From Capra hircus (lineage: Eukaryota; Chordata; Mammalia; Artiodactyla; Bovidae): DNA of 64,000 bases. Below the pieces are notes generated by a model. That model did not search any database and was not told the DNA's origin. It worked only from the letters and a program-made list of their open reading frames with translations. A program made the translations under genes and the position numbers. The DNA lies in contig NC_030819.1 in NCBI RefSeq assembly GCF_001704415.2, positions 36,760,575 through 36,824,574 on the forward strand, given 5' to 3'. Positions 1 to 10,217 of this stretch are shown in pieces. Each line of letters starts with the position of its first letter. Position 1 is the stretch's first letter.

Positions 1-2
1 TT

Positions 3-2645
3 AGAAATGAAAATGGAGAGATCACAACAGACAACACAGAAATACAAAGGATTATAAGAGACTACTATCAGCAGTTGTATGCCAATAAAATGGACAACGT
101 GGAAGAAATGGACAAATTCTTAGAAAAGTACAATTTTCCAAAACTGAACCAGGAAGAAATAGAAAATCTTAACAGACCCATCACAAGCACAGAAATTGAA
201 ACGGTAATCAGAAATCTTCCAGCAAACAAAAGCCCAGGTCCAGACGGCTTCACAGCTGAATTCTATCAAAAATTTCGAGAAGAGCTAACACCTATCCTCC
301 TCAAACTCTTCCAGAAAATTGCAGAGGAAGGTAAACTTCCAAACTCATTCTATGAGGCCACCATCACCCTAATACCAAAACCTGACAAAGATGTCACAAA
401 AAAGGAAAACTACAGGCCAATATCACTGATGAACATAGATGCAAAAATCCTCAACAAAATTCTAGCAATCAGAATCCAACAACACATTAAAAAGATCATA
501 CACCATGACCAAGTGGGCTTTATCCCAGGGATGCAAGGATTCTTCAATATCCGCAAATCAATCAATGTAATTCACCACATTAACAAATTGAAAAATAAAA
601 ACCATATGATTATCTCAATAGATGCAGAGAAGGCCTTTGACAAAATTCAACATCCATTTATGATAAAAACTCTCCAGAAAGCAGGAATAGAAGGAACATA
701 CCTCAACATAATAAAAGCAATATATGACAAACCCACAGCAAACATTATCCTCAATGGTGAAAAATTGAAAGCATTTCCCCTAAAGTCAGGAACAAGACAA
801 GGGTGTCCTCTTTCACCGCTACTATTCAACATAGTTCTGGAAGTTTTGGCCACAGCAATCAGAGCAGAAAAAGAAATAAAAGGAATCCAAATTGGAAAAG
901 AAGAAGTAAAACTCTCACTGTTTGCAGATGACATGATCCTCTACATGGAAAACCCTAAAGACTCCACCAGAAAATTACTAGAGCTCATCAATGAATATAG
1001 TAAAGTTGCAGGATATAAAATCAACACACAGAAATCCCTTGCATTCCTATACACGAATAATGAGAAAGTAGAAAAAGAAATTAAGGAAACAATTCCATTC
1101 ACCATTGCAACGAAAAGAATAAAATACTTAGGAATATATCTACCTAAAGAAACTAAAGACCTATATATAGAAAACTATAAAACACTGATGAAAGAAATCA
1201 AAGAGGACACTAATAGATGGAGAAATATACCATGTTCATGGATCGGAAGAATCAATATAGTGAAAATGAGTATACTACCCAAAGCAATTTACAAATTTAA
1301 TGCAATCCCTGTCAAGCTACCAGCCACATTTTTCACAGAACTAGAACAAATAATGTCAAGATTTGTATGGAAACACAAAAAACCTCGAATAGCCAAAGCA
1401 ATCTTGAGAAAGAAGAATGGAACTGGAGGAATCAACTTGCCTGACTTCAGGCTCTACTACAAAGCCACAGTCATCAAGACAGTATGGTACTGGAACAAAG
1501 ACAGACATATAGATCAATGGAACAAAATAGAAAGCCCAGAGATAAATCCACACACATATGGACACCTTATCTTTGACAAAGGAGGCAAGAATATACAATG
1601 GAGTAAAGACAATCTCTTTAACAAGTGGTGCTGGGAAAACTGGTCAACCACTTGTAAAAGAATGAAACTAGATCACTTTCTAACACCGCACACAAAAATA
1701 AACTCAAAATGGATTAAAGATCTAAATGTAAGATCAGAAACTATAAAACTCCTAGAGGAGAACATAGGCAAAACACTCTCAGACATAAATCACAGCAGGA
1801 TCCTCTATGATCCACCTCCCAGAATTCTGGAAATAAAAGCAAAAATAAACAAATGGGATCTAATTAAAATTAAAAGCTTCTGTACAACAAAGGAAAATAT
1901 AAGCAAGGTGAAAAGACAGCCTTCTGAATGGGAGAAAATAATAGCAAATGAAACAACTGACAAACAACTAATCTCAAAAATATACAAGCAACTTCTGCAG
2001 CTCAATTCCAGAAAAATAAACGACCCAATCAAAATATGGGCCAAAGAACTAAATAGACATTTCTCCAAAGAAGACATACGGATGGCTAACAAACACATGA
2101 AAAGATGCTCAACATCACTCATTATTAGAGAAATGCAAATCAAAACCACAATGAGGTACCACTTCACACCAGTCAGAATGGCTGCGATCCAAAAATCTGC
2201 AAGCAATAAATGCTGGAGAGGGTGTGGAGAAAAGGGAACCCTCCTACACTGTTGGTGGGAATGCAAACTAGTACAGCCACTATGGAGAACAGTGTGGAGA
2301 TTCCTTAAAAAATTGCAAATAGAACTACCTTATGACCCAGCAATCCCACTTCTGGGCATACACACCGAGGAAACCAGAATTGAAAGAGACACATGTACCC
2401 CAATGTTCATCGCAGCACTGTTTATAATAGCCAGGACATGGAAACAACCTAGATGTCCATCAGCAGATGAATGGATAAGAAAGCTGTGGTACATATACAC
2501 AATGGAGTATTACTCAGCCGTTAAAAAGAATTCATTTGAATCAGTTCTGATGAGATGGATGAAACTGGAGCCAATTATACAGAGTGAAGTAAGCCAGAAA
2601 GAAAAACACCAATACAGTATCCTAACACATATATATGGAATTTAG
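3..2645 (+). CDS. LINE-1 ORF2 protein, reverse transcriptase and C-terminal domains (5' partial)
   Basis: This encodes the multifunctional L1 replicase: endonuclease (outside the window), reverse transcriptase and a cysteine-rich C-terminal domain. About 880 codons are open, against roughly 1,275 residues for a full mammalian ORF2p. The frame runs to the window edge, so a TTG at 75 that also lies in frame is not a real start. Visible RT motifs are the SPGPDGF finger segment near 231-251, motif A IDAEKAFD at 618-641 with a catalytic Asp, motif B GTRQGCPLSP from 789, and the FADD active site at 921-932 with both Asp present. Near the C terminus is a CX3CX7HX4C knuckle at 2211-2264, as in known L1s. 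All key residues I can check are intact. The protein would act in a ribonucleoprotein with its own RNA. Activity cannot be concluded because the upstream half is not visible. Confidence 0.95.
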   Translation, partial: RNENGEITTDNTEIQRIIRDYYQQLYANKMDNVEEMDKFLEKYNFPKLNQEEIENLNRPITSTEIETVIRNLPANKSPGPDGFTAEFYQKFREELTPILLKLFQKIAEEGKLPNSFYEATITLIPKPDKDVTKKENYRPISLMNIDAKILNKILAIRIQQHIKKIIHHDQVGFIPGMQGFFNIRKSINVIHHINKLKNKNHMIISIDAEKAFDKIQHPFMIKTLQKAGIEGTYLNIIKAIYDKPTANIILNGEKLKAFPLKSGTRQGCPLSPLLFNIVLEVLATAIRAEKEIKGIQIGKEEVKLSLFADDMILYMENPKDSTRKLLELINEYSKVAGYKINTQKSLAFLYTNNEKVEKEIKETIPFTIATKRIKYLGIYLPKETKDLYIENYKTLMKEIKEDTNRWRNIPCSWIGRINIVKMSILPKAIYKFNAIPVKLPATFFTELEQIMSRFVWKHKKPRIAKAILRKKNGTGGINLPDFRLYYKATVIKTVWYWNKDRHIDQWNKIESPEINPHTYGHLIFDKGGKNIQWSKDNLFNKWCWENWSTTCKRMKLDHFLTPHTKINSKWIKDLNVRSETIKLLEENIGKTLSDINHSRILYDPPPRILEIKAKINKWDLIKIKSFCTTKENISKVKRQPSEWEKIIANETTDKQLISKIYKQLLQLNSRKINDPIKIWAKELNRHFSKEDIRMANKHMKRCSTSLIIREMQIKTTMRYHFTPVRMAAIQKSASNKCWRGCGEKGTLLHCWWECKLVQPLWRTVWRFLKKLQIELPYDPAIPLLGIHTEETRIERDTCTPMFIAALFIIARTWKQPRCPSADEWIRKLWYIYTMEYYSAVKKNSFESVLMRWMKLEPIIQSEVSQKEKHQYSILTHIYGI

Positions 2646-2975
2646 GAAGATGGCAATGACGACCCTGTATGCAAGACAGGAAAAAAGACACAGATGTGTA
2701 TAACGGACTTTTGGACTCAGAGGGAGAGGGAGAGGGTGGGATGATTTGGGAGAATGGGAATTCTAACTTGTATACTGTCATGTAAGAATTGAATCGCCAG
2801 TCCATGTCTGACGTAGGGTGCAGCTTGCTTGGGGCAGGTGCATGGGGATGACCCAGAGAGATGTTGTGGGGAGGGAGGTGGGAGGGGGGTTCATGTTTGG
2901 GAACGCATGTAAGAATTAAAGATTTTAAAATTTAAAAAAAAATAAAAAAATTAAAAAAAAAAAACAAAAAAAAAA
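2646..2975 (+). other. L1 3' UTR with G-rich tracts, poly(A) signal and tail
   Basis: After the ORF2 stop there are two purine/G-rich stretches, about 2718-2760 and 2862-2901, with several runs of three or more G. This is a known property of L1 3' UTRs and may allow G-quadruplex folding. ATTAAA at 2915-2920 is the likely polyadenylation signal. The tail is A-rich with T and C interruptions to 2975. Confidence 0.85.
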
Positions 2976-3050
2976 CCTTATATTTACATGACATCGTATG
3001 CACAAATGTTTCGGGCAGCTTTATTGATAATAGCTCCAAACTAGAACAAT

Positions 3051-3275
3051 GTGAAGGGTTGACTCATTGGAAAAGACTCTGATGCTCGGAGGGATTGAGG
3101 GCAGGAGGAAAAGGGGATGATAGAGGATGAGATGGCTGGATGACATCACTGACTCGATGGACTTGAGTCTGAATGAACTCCGGGAGTTAGTGATGGACAG
3201 GGAGGCCTCCCGTGCTGCGATTCATGGGGTCGCAAAGAGTCGGACACGACTGAGCAACTGAACTGAACTGAACTG
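3051..3275 (+). mobile_element. BovB 3' end (RTE-type LINE), severely 5' truncated
   Basis: This is the terminal BovB segment ending in repeated AACTG units (3259-3275). It is flanked by a perfect 8-bp target-site duplication, AGAACAAT, at 3043-3050 and 3276-3283. Severe 5' truncation is typical of target-primed reverse transcription. It inserted at the edge of an older BovB copy, right at that copy's junction with the host L1. Confidence 0.9.
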
Positions 3276-3287
3276 AGAACAATACAG

Positions 3288-4571
3288 CTGTAGTCCTTTC
3301 ACGTGCTAACAAGGTTATGCTCAAAATCCTTCAAGCTAGGCTCCAGCAGTACATGAACCAAGAACTTCTAGATGTATAAGCTGGATTTTAAAAATGCAAA
3401 GAAACCAGAGATCAAATGGCCAACATCTGTTGAATCATGGAGAAAGCAAGGGAATTCCAGAGAAAAATCTATGCCTGCTTCATTGACTGTACACTAAAAC
3501 CTTTGACTACGGATCACAACAAACTGTGGAAAATTCTTAAAGAGATAGTTATACCAGACCACATTATTACCTGTCTCCTGAGAAACCTATATACAAGTCA
3601 AGAAGAAACAATAAGAACTAGTCATGGGACAACTGACTAGTTCCAAATTGGGAAAGGAGTACATCAAGGTTGTTTATTACTACCCTATTTATTTAACTTA
3701 TATGCAGAGTACATCATGTGAAATACTGGAGGTGGATGTATCACAATCTGGAATCAACATTGCTGGAAGAGAAATATCAACAACCTCAGATATGCAGATG
3801 ATACCACTCTAATGGCAGAAAGTGAAGAGGAACTAAAGAGGCTCTTAATGAGGGTGAAAGAGGAGAGAGAAAAAGCTGGTTTAAAACTCAACATTCAAAA
3901 AACTAAGATCATGGTCCCATCACTTCATCCCATCCCCACTTCATGGGGAAAATGTGGAAAGAGTGACAGATTTTATTTTCTTGGGCTCCAGAATGACTGG
4001 GGATGGTGACTGCATTAAAGACATTAAAAGACGCTTTCTCCTTGGAAGAAAATGTATGACAAACCTAGACAGTGTATTAAAAAGCAGAGACATCACTTTG
4101 CTGACAAAGGTCCATGTAGTCAAAGGTATGGTTTTTCCAGCAGTCGTATATGTATGTGAGAATTGGAACACAAAAGGGGCTGAATGCTGAAGAACTGATG
4201 TTTTCAAACTATGGTGTTGGAGAAGACTCTTGAGAGTCCCTTGGACTGCAAGGAGATCAAATCGGTCAATCCTAAAGGAAATCAGTCCTGAATCTTCATT
4301 GGAAGGACTGATGCTGAAGCTGAAGTTTCAATACTTTGGCCACCTGATGCAAAGAGCTGACTCATTGGAAAAGACCCTGATGCTGGGAAAGATTGAAGAC
4401 AGGAGGAAAAAAGGTGATGACAAAAGATGAGATGGTTAGATAGCATCATCAACTCAAAGGACATATATTTGAGCAAATTCCAGGAGATAGTGGAGGACAG
4501 AGGAGCCTGGCATGCTGCAATCCAATGGGTTGCAAAGAGTTGGACACAACTTAGCAACTGTAAAACAACAA
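3288..4571 (+). pseudogene. Degenerate BovB copy, RT domain to 3' end
   Basis: BovB encodes an endonuclease/reverse transcriptase polyprotein of RTE type. This copy begins inside the RT domain and reaches the 3' end. The RT frame is broken into several short frames (for example 3437-3640, 3624-3812 and 3812-4009) by substitutions and small indels. The active-site segment RYAD survives near 3785-3805. Possible degraded target duplications are AGAACAATACAG near 3276-3287 and AGAAACAATATAG near 4574-4586. It is older than the adjoining 3051-3275 copy because it is more diverged and was the target of that insertion. Confidence 0.88.
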
Positions 4572-5109
4572 AAAGAAACAATATAGATGTCCACAGAGGG
4601 TGAGTGGTAAATAAACTGTGATACATCATTCCTTGAAGTACTACTTAGCAGTAAAAAGGAATAATCTATTTATTCATGCAACAATCTGACAAATTTTAGG
4701 GAATTTTGCTGCATGCAACAAGCCAATCCCCAAATACTGTATGCTATATTTTGCTTTATATAACATTCCTGAAATGGCAACACTCCCCAAATGGAGAACA
4801 TTTTAGTGGTTAGTTTATTGGTTACCAGGATTTAAGAAGGGGTTGGAGACAGGAAGGAAGGAGATGTGGCTGTAAAAGGGCAACATGTGGGATTCTTGTG
4901 GTAAAAATGGTCTGTATTTTCACTTCATTAATGTCGGTATCCTGGTTGTGATACTGTAAGGTGTTACCACTGAAGAAAACTGAGTTGAGTGCCCATGATC
5001 TCTCTGTATTATTTTTTACAAGTGCCTGTGAGTCCACAAATTTTTTATTTTATTTCTTACAATGGCATATGTATCCACAATAATCTCAAAATAAAGGTTT
5101 TAATTAAGG

Positions 5110-5515
5110 AAAAGTATATGGGGAACTAGCAAGACATGGCAGTTTTTGAAAAACATAGACCTTTTTGTTATATTTTTCACCATATGATGAAATGTTATTT
5201 CGTTACTAAAAACATTAAAAAAAAATTAGACCTGTATAATTTCAGGCTTTTTAAAATGTCTAGCATATAGAAGCTGGTGGTTTCTATTTTGAACTGGCCA
5301 TTGTAAGTGGTATAGTGCCAGCTTCTGGGTACTGCACATTAAGAGGAATTTACAGGAAACTCAGGATCAAAATATAGGATGAAGATGACACTGAAAACCC
5401 TGGCACATATGAAATAATGTGAAAAATAGACAGTGTTTATGCACAAGAGAGGCGTGTTGGACACAAGACTGTACTTTTTAATTATTTGAAGAATTACTTT
5501 AAGAAAGGATTAGTA
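5110..5515. other. Unassigned AT-rich DNA
   Basis: I see no gene, RNA or recognisable repeat here. It follows the A-rich end of the older L1. Confidence 0.5.
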
Positions 5516-5693
5516 GACTTCCATGGAGGTCCAATGGTTAAAACTTTTTCCAGTGCAAGGGGTGTGGGTTCAATCCCTGGTTAGTAAGTTAAGATCCCGC
5601 ACGCCTCTCAGCCAAAAAACCAAAACATGAAACAGGAGTAATATTGTAACAAATTCAATGAAAACTTTAAAAACAGTCCACATCAAAATACCT
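5516..5693 (+). mobile_element. CHR-2-type SINE (tRNA-derived, cetartiodactyl)
   Basis: The tRNA-like head starts as a variant of GACTTCCCTGGTGGTCCAG and carries a B-box-like GGTTCAATCCCTGG segment. It is followed by the characteristic GCCAAAAAACCAAAACATGAA region and an A-rich end. The family is shared by whales, hippos and ruminants, so it predates the Bov SINEs nearby. Confidence 0.8.
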
Positions 5694-5951
5694 TTTTTTA
5701 TAAAAAGGGTTAGATTTCTTTATAAAACCCAAGAAATGAAAATAGAACCATCTGGTAGAAAGTACAAGAAGAGAGATTTCAATTTGGTTACCAGGGGGTG
5801 GGGGTGAGGGAAATGGCGAGGGGTTGGTTAAAGAGGACAAACTTCTGGTTATAAGATGAATACGTTCTGGGGATCTAATATACAGCCTGGAGATTATAGT
5901 TAATAATACTGTATTATATACCTGGAAGTTATGACTAGTAGATCTTAAGGG

Positions 5952-6218
5952 TGCTGCTGCTGCTAAATTTTCAGTCGTGTCCGATTCTGTGCGACCCCAT
6001 AGACAGCAGCCCACCAGGCTCCCCCGTCCCTGGGATTCTCCAGGCAAGAACACTGGAGTGGCTTGCCATTTCCTTCTCCAAGGCATGAAAGTGAAAAGTG
6101 AAAGTGAAGTCGCTCAGTCGTGTCCAACTCTTAGCGACCCCATGGACTGAAGCCTACCAGGCTCCTCCCTCCATGGGATTTTCCAGGCAAGAGTACTGGA
6201 GTGGGGTGCCATTGCCTT
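5952..6218 (-). mobile_element. Bov-A2 SINE
   Basis: This is a dimeric Bov-A element on the minus strand. The GCTGCTGCT tail lies on the left, then two Bov-A units separated by the GAAAGTGAAAAGTGAAAG linker (around 6085-6110). It is full length at about 267 bp and was inserted in an ancient L1. Confidence 0.92.
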
Positions 6219-6340
6219 ACTCACCATTAAAAAGAAATGGCAGCTATGCAGTGTGAAGAAGGTGTTAGCTAACACTGTGGTGGTAATGTTTTTGCAATAT
6301 ATAAATATATTAAATCAACACTTCACACATATACAATGTT

Positions 6341-6569
6341 GTGCATGTGTGCATGCTAAGTTGCTTCAGTTGTGTTCAACTCTTTGCCACCCTATGGGCT
6401 GCAGCCCACCAGGCTCCTCTGTCCATGGGATTATCCAGACAAGAATTCTAGAGTGGGTTGCCATGCCCTCCTCCAGGGGACCTTCCCAATCCAGGGATTG
6501 AACCCATGTCTCTTATGTCCCCTACATTGGCAGGCAGGTTCTTTACCACCAGTGGCACCTGGAAATGCC
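6341..6569 (-). mobile_element. Bov-tA SINE with 10-bp target duplication
   Basis: Minus-strand Bov-tA: a tRNA-derived head at the right end (about 6480-6569) joined to a Bov-A unit. ATACAATGTT flanks it at 6331-6340 and 6570-6579. The host sequence on both sides is one continuous ancient L1. Confidence 0.93.
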
Positions 6570-6605
6570 ATACAATGTTATATGTCAGTTATATCTCAGT
6601 AAAGA

Positions 6606-7356
6606 TGGCCAGTTGAGGGGATGGTGTGGCCCTTGTCTGGAGTGAAAGATCTTTCCAACAAAAATGTAACCAGCCCCCTTTGCAACATTAATGTGCGACT
6701 CTGAATAGGTAAACATGGGTGGCCAGAATGTGGCTGTGTGGAGTTTGAGTTTGGGCAGGATTTCTATTCTTAAATACATTGGCTTTACCTGGGGTAGTGT
6801 TATCACCACCAGTCTTTCTTCAGGATATTCACATGTGGGCCCATCACCTTGGCCAAGTATCCAGTGGTTCAGCTTGAGGTAGTGTCACTCAGAGTCCAGA
6901 AGGACAGGGTGACCTTGGTGCAGCTGGAGTAGACAGTTACAATGCAGCTGTGTTCCTAAAGAAAGTCTGCATCTGCACCAGATACTGGACACTGAGCTAT
7001 GACGAAAGATGCTCCTCTGCTCTCTCATGTAACATAGGAAGAACAGCCAAAGTGAGAGTTATCCTATTTTATAGGAAAGGGCATCCTTCCAAAAGAGATG
7101 TTTACACATTCTAGAAGAATTATACTGAAGTGCCAATAAGGATCCCTTTAATTTCTAATCTCCCCATGGTGCACATGGTGAGGGGTTGTGTGCATGGCTT
7201 GGAAGAAAGTCCTCATCTCCAAACTTAGTGCTGTTTTCTGTACCAGGTCCTTGAAGAAGCGCTACTTGTGCCCATAAGCACACAAATTTCCTTAGAAGAA
7301 TACAATTAACTTCTGTCTCCTGCACTTTTGAATGTACAAATTATTTGTATGCTACT
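6606..7356. other. Unassigned unique DNA
   Basis: GC content is a little higher than in the surroundings, with only short frames. I could not match it to a repeat or a gene on either strand. Confidence 0.4.
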
Positions 7357-7567
7357 ATGAGAGTGAACGTGAAGTCGCTCAGTTGTGTCCGAATCTTTGT
7401 GACCCCATGGACTGTAGCCTACTAGGATCCTCTGTCCATGGGATTTCCCAGGCAAGAATACTGGAGTGGGTTGCCATTTCCTTTTCCAGTGAGTCTTCCC
7501 AAGCCACAGATCGAACCTGGGTCTTCCGCACTGTAGGCAGACACTTTACCATCTGAGTCAGCAGGGA
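7357..7567 (-). mobile_element. Bov-tA SINE
   Basis: The Bov-A unit is at the left and the tRNA-like head at the right (GATCGAACCTGG is the reverse-complement B box). It is moderately diverged. Confidence 0.9.
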
Positions 7568-7726
7568 ATATAGTATACTGAAATTAAATACATCACAGTG
7601 CCTACCAGGCAAACACCATTCCACCTCTCCTTCCTTCTTCTTTACTTTCTGACTTTCCCTTCTGTACATCCTTTCTGTTTCTCCAGAAGCTCTTATGAAA
7701 TGATTGAAGATAGATATTGGCATATG

Positions 7727-7935
7727 TGGTTGTTGTTTTTCAGTTGCTAAGTTGTGTCCAACTCTTTGAGACCCCATGGGCTGTAGCTCGCCAGGCTCCT
7801 CTGTCCATGGAATTTCCCAGGCAAGAAACTGGAGTGGGTTGCCATTTCTTTCTCCACGGGATCTTTCTGACCCTGGGATCGAACCCATCTCCTTCATTGC
7901 AGGTGTATTCTTTACTGCTGAGCCACCAGGGACGC
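7727..7935 (-). mobile_element. Bov-tA SINE
   Basis: Minus-strand copy with a GTTGTT-rich tail at the left. The tRNA head ends at GAGCCACCAGGGA on the right. The reverse-complement B box GGGATCGAACCC is well kept. Confidence 0.92.
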
Positions 7936-9894
7936 TTTTATATTGAATAGACAGTGATATTAAAAATCTCTTAGAGCAATGTGATATGGCCTCAGACAAT
8001 TGCAATAGATGCAAATGGTGGTGTTCCCCTCCTGTGAGGTGTTAACCCATGCTGGATCATGGATCAGAGGGGCTGGGCATAAGGGAATGGCACCTGGGGG
8101 CTCAGGGAAGAAGCTATAAGTCAACCAGTATAAATTATTCACCATCTGCATGGCCATCCTGTTGCATATCATCTAGACTGAGAGAAAGTGTGCATAAGGA
8201 AGGGAAAAAGGACATATGGTGAAGTTAGGGGGTACCAGAAGTCAGGCAAAAATGCTTGAGATATATATGGGTCACCTATGGTGAATCTTTAATCTTGTTT
8301 GCAGGTCTTTTCCCAAAAGATCTGCTGGCTTCCAGAGGAGAATCCTCTCTCTGTTCACCTCCCTTCACATCCATTCACCAAAATCATGTGTACTTTTAGA
8401 ATGAAAACTTATTCGAGTTTTAGCCTGCACAAAATATAATTATGGAGTTTCCTTTGTAAGTCTGCTGGAGGAAAAAAAGCATTAAACAAATTCAATTTCA
8501 AGTGAATTAAAATGCATTTCATTTCTCTCTGCATGATATAGCCAAAAGACTGTGAGATGGTAAACCAGGAGTGAATAGAATTGGGTTCAGTTTTTCTTAT
8601 TGTCCTGCTAACACTATATGTTACTAAACTTCTCTAAGTCTTCATTTCCTCCTCTATAAAGTGAGGGAATGAGGCTAAGCTTCTAAATTAACAATAAATG
8701 TTTGAAAAACACCAAAAGGGACAAAAGTAAGAATATAAACAATATATTGAATTCCTGGTAAAAAGTACAGTGAAAAAAATATATTGTTGAATATAAGATT
8801 TCTTAATTTGTAGCTTTTCAGACATTTTATCATAGTTTATATTTACATTTATTAAATATAGTATATATTATGGCTAAAGTCTATTGTTATTCCTCAGGAT
8901 GGCGGGTTGAATCTAATTCACAGCTAAATGGTTTATTTTATAAACGTTTCATATTCTCATTAAAAACAATATTCAAAGGTAAGGTTAAGAGTTAAAGTCA
9001 ATAAGCCTTAGGATAAATGAAAGTCAAAGCACAATTTATCATTTTACAACCTTTAAATAGAAATTTGCAGTTTGAAAAATCAGTTAAAGTCTTTGCTAAC
9101 ATTGGTTACTGCGTGGTACTAGGCTTATGGATGTTTTTCTTCTTTATTCTCTTTGAACATTTCTGCAAGGAGTATGCATTAATTTTGTGATCAGAATAAT
9201 AAGTTTTTTTGAAAATAATTGAAAGGCAGTAAGTAGAAGGTAGGAGAATAAGAACAATCTAGCTACCTGATGATCTTTGGTAGATATTAGCTAGTTGCTA
9301 GCCCCTAGGTCTTAGTTGGATGGTAATACTTTAAAGTTACATAATATCACATACAAGGAATTGAAGTGATTTGATCTTTATATTTTTAGCATAGCTGCTT
9401 TTATATAACTGAGGGAACATACCATACATTTTGAAGATGGATCAATGGAGAAGATAATATTAAATTTTAAAAAGGAAATCCCTATAACTAATTGACTATT
9501 CCACTTGCATTAAAATAATCATAATGGAAGAGTTTTGGAGGTAGCAGTTGTTTGTTTGCTTGGGTTATATTTTTTTTTGTATAAAGAGCTGGCATTGTTT
9601 CTGTTGTCTTCTATGTCTTCAGTGATCCCTTTGAGGAAGATTACTTGGCCCAATTTGATGAAGCCTCTCTCCTTCTCTTACAGAAACACAAAGGGCACAT
9701 AGTAGGACATATCTCCAGATCATACTTGCTGACTAGAGTAAATGCTGCAAGAGGGAGTCCCCTGGCAAAATTTTTGTGAGTGGCTCCAATAGAGCTGCAG
9801 TTAACCCATGTTGCTACTAGAGGTGCAGTGAGGCAAAGGGCAACTTTAATTATTATGCATTTGTAGATTTTCTAATGAACTCTAACGTGATATG
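7936..9894. other. Mostly unassigned AT-rich DNA
   Basis: No gene is supported. Apart from a MIR-like stretch at about 8570-8680, I see only AT-rich sequence with short homopolymer runs. Confidence 0.5.
8570..8680 (+). mobile_element. Probable MIR SINE fragment
   Basis: It contains the CTTCATTTCCTCCTCTATAAA segment, a degraded form of the MIR core (CTCAGTTTCCTCATCTGTAAA), in a context that also fits MIR. It is an ancient, diverged copy. Confidence 0.5.
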
Positions 9895-10096
9895 ATTAGT
9901 GGTAAAGAATCTGCCTACCAATCCAGATGTAAGATGACATGTGTTCAATCCCAGGGTCAGAAAGATCCCATGGAGAAGGGAATGGCTACCCACTCCAGTA
10001 TTCTTGCCTGGGGAATTCCATGGACAGAGGAGACTGGCAGGCTACAGTCCATGGGGTCGCAAAGAGGTGGACACGACTGAGTGACTGAGCACACAC
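9895..10096 (+). mobile_element. Bov-tA SINE
   Basis: The tRNA-like head lacks its first bases. The Bov-A unit runs to GACACGACTGAGTGACTGAGC at the right end. Confidence 0.92.
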
Positions 10097-10217
10097 ATTT
10101 AAATTGGAAAACAGGCTTAGATACATTAACTTATTCACACTCACAGTCCAGCTAGAATAAGTATCTCACATTTAGATGCTGTTTCTCTTTACTCCCTGGT
10201 AAACTCCCTGGCTGTAC

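Larger units (their letters stand above)
1..2975 (+). mobile_element. Young LINE-1 (L1-BT-like), 5' part outside window
   Basis: An autonomous non-LTR retrotransposon that copies itself by target-primed reverse transcription. The window starts inside ORF2. The frame is open from base 3 to the stop at 2643-2645, followed by a G-rich 3' UTR, an ATTAAA signal at 2915-2920 and an A-rich tail at about 2920-2975. The uninterrupted frame and long tail argue for a recent insertion. Downstream DNA (2976-3042) is itself an older L1, so this copy landed in another L1. Whether its 5' UTR, ORF1 and endonuclease domain survive cannot be seen from here. Confidence 0.95.
2976..5108 (+). mobile_element. Older LINE-1 3' end, split by BovB insertions
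   Basis: 2976-3042 resembles the C-terminal ORF2 region of L1. The same element resumes at about 4575 and continues through 3' UTR-like sequence to an A-rich end near 5100. The two halves are neighbours in a normal L1 but are separated here by about 1.5 kb of BovB. The young L1 at 1-2975 abuts its left part. Divergence from L1 consensus as I remember it is clearly higher than for the young copy. The exact right boundary is uncertain. Confidence 0.75.
5705..6605 (+). mobile_element. Ancient L1 3' end in three pieces
   Basis: Pieces at about 5705-5951, 6219-6340 and 6570-6605 join into one L1 3' UTR that ends with a CTCAGTAAA-like terminus. A Bov-A2 and a Bov-tA SINE interrupt it. The second SINE has clear target duplications, confirming insertion into this older L1. 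Confidence 0.75.

Noticed and set aside
75..2645. Start codon of ORF2 at 75
   Set aside because: The frame is open to base 3 with L1-like residues, so the real start lies upstream of the window.
5952..5966. CTG trinucleotide runs as unstable triplet repeats (also at 21008, 32303, 33893)
   Set aside because: They are the tails of minus-strand Bov-A2 SINEs, with only four or five units.
6606..7350. Processed pseudogene on the minus strand
   Set aside because: I could not read a sustained protein or match a known transcript on either strand.
7379..8014. 211-residue minus-strand frame
   Set aside because: It runs through two Bov-tA SINEs and the DNA between them; the SINE-type translation (WATVHGVAKSQT-like pieces) recurs in many frames here.
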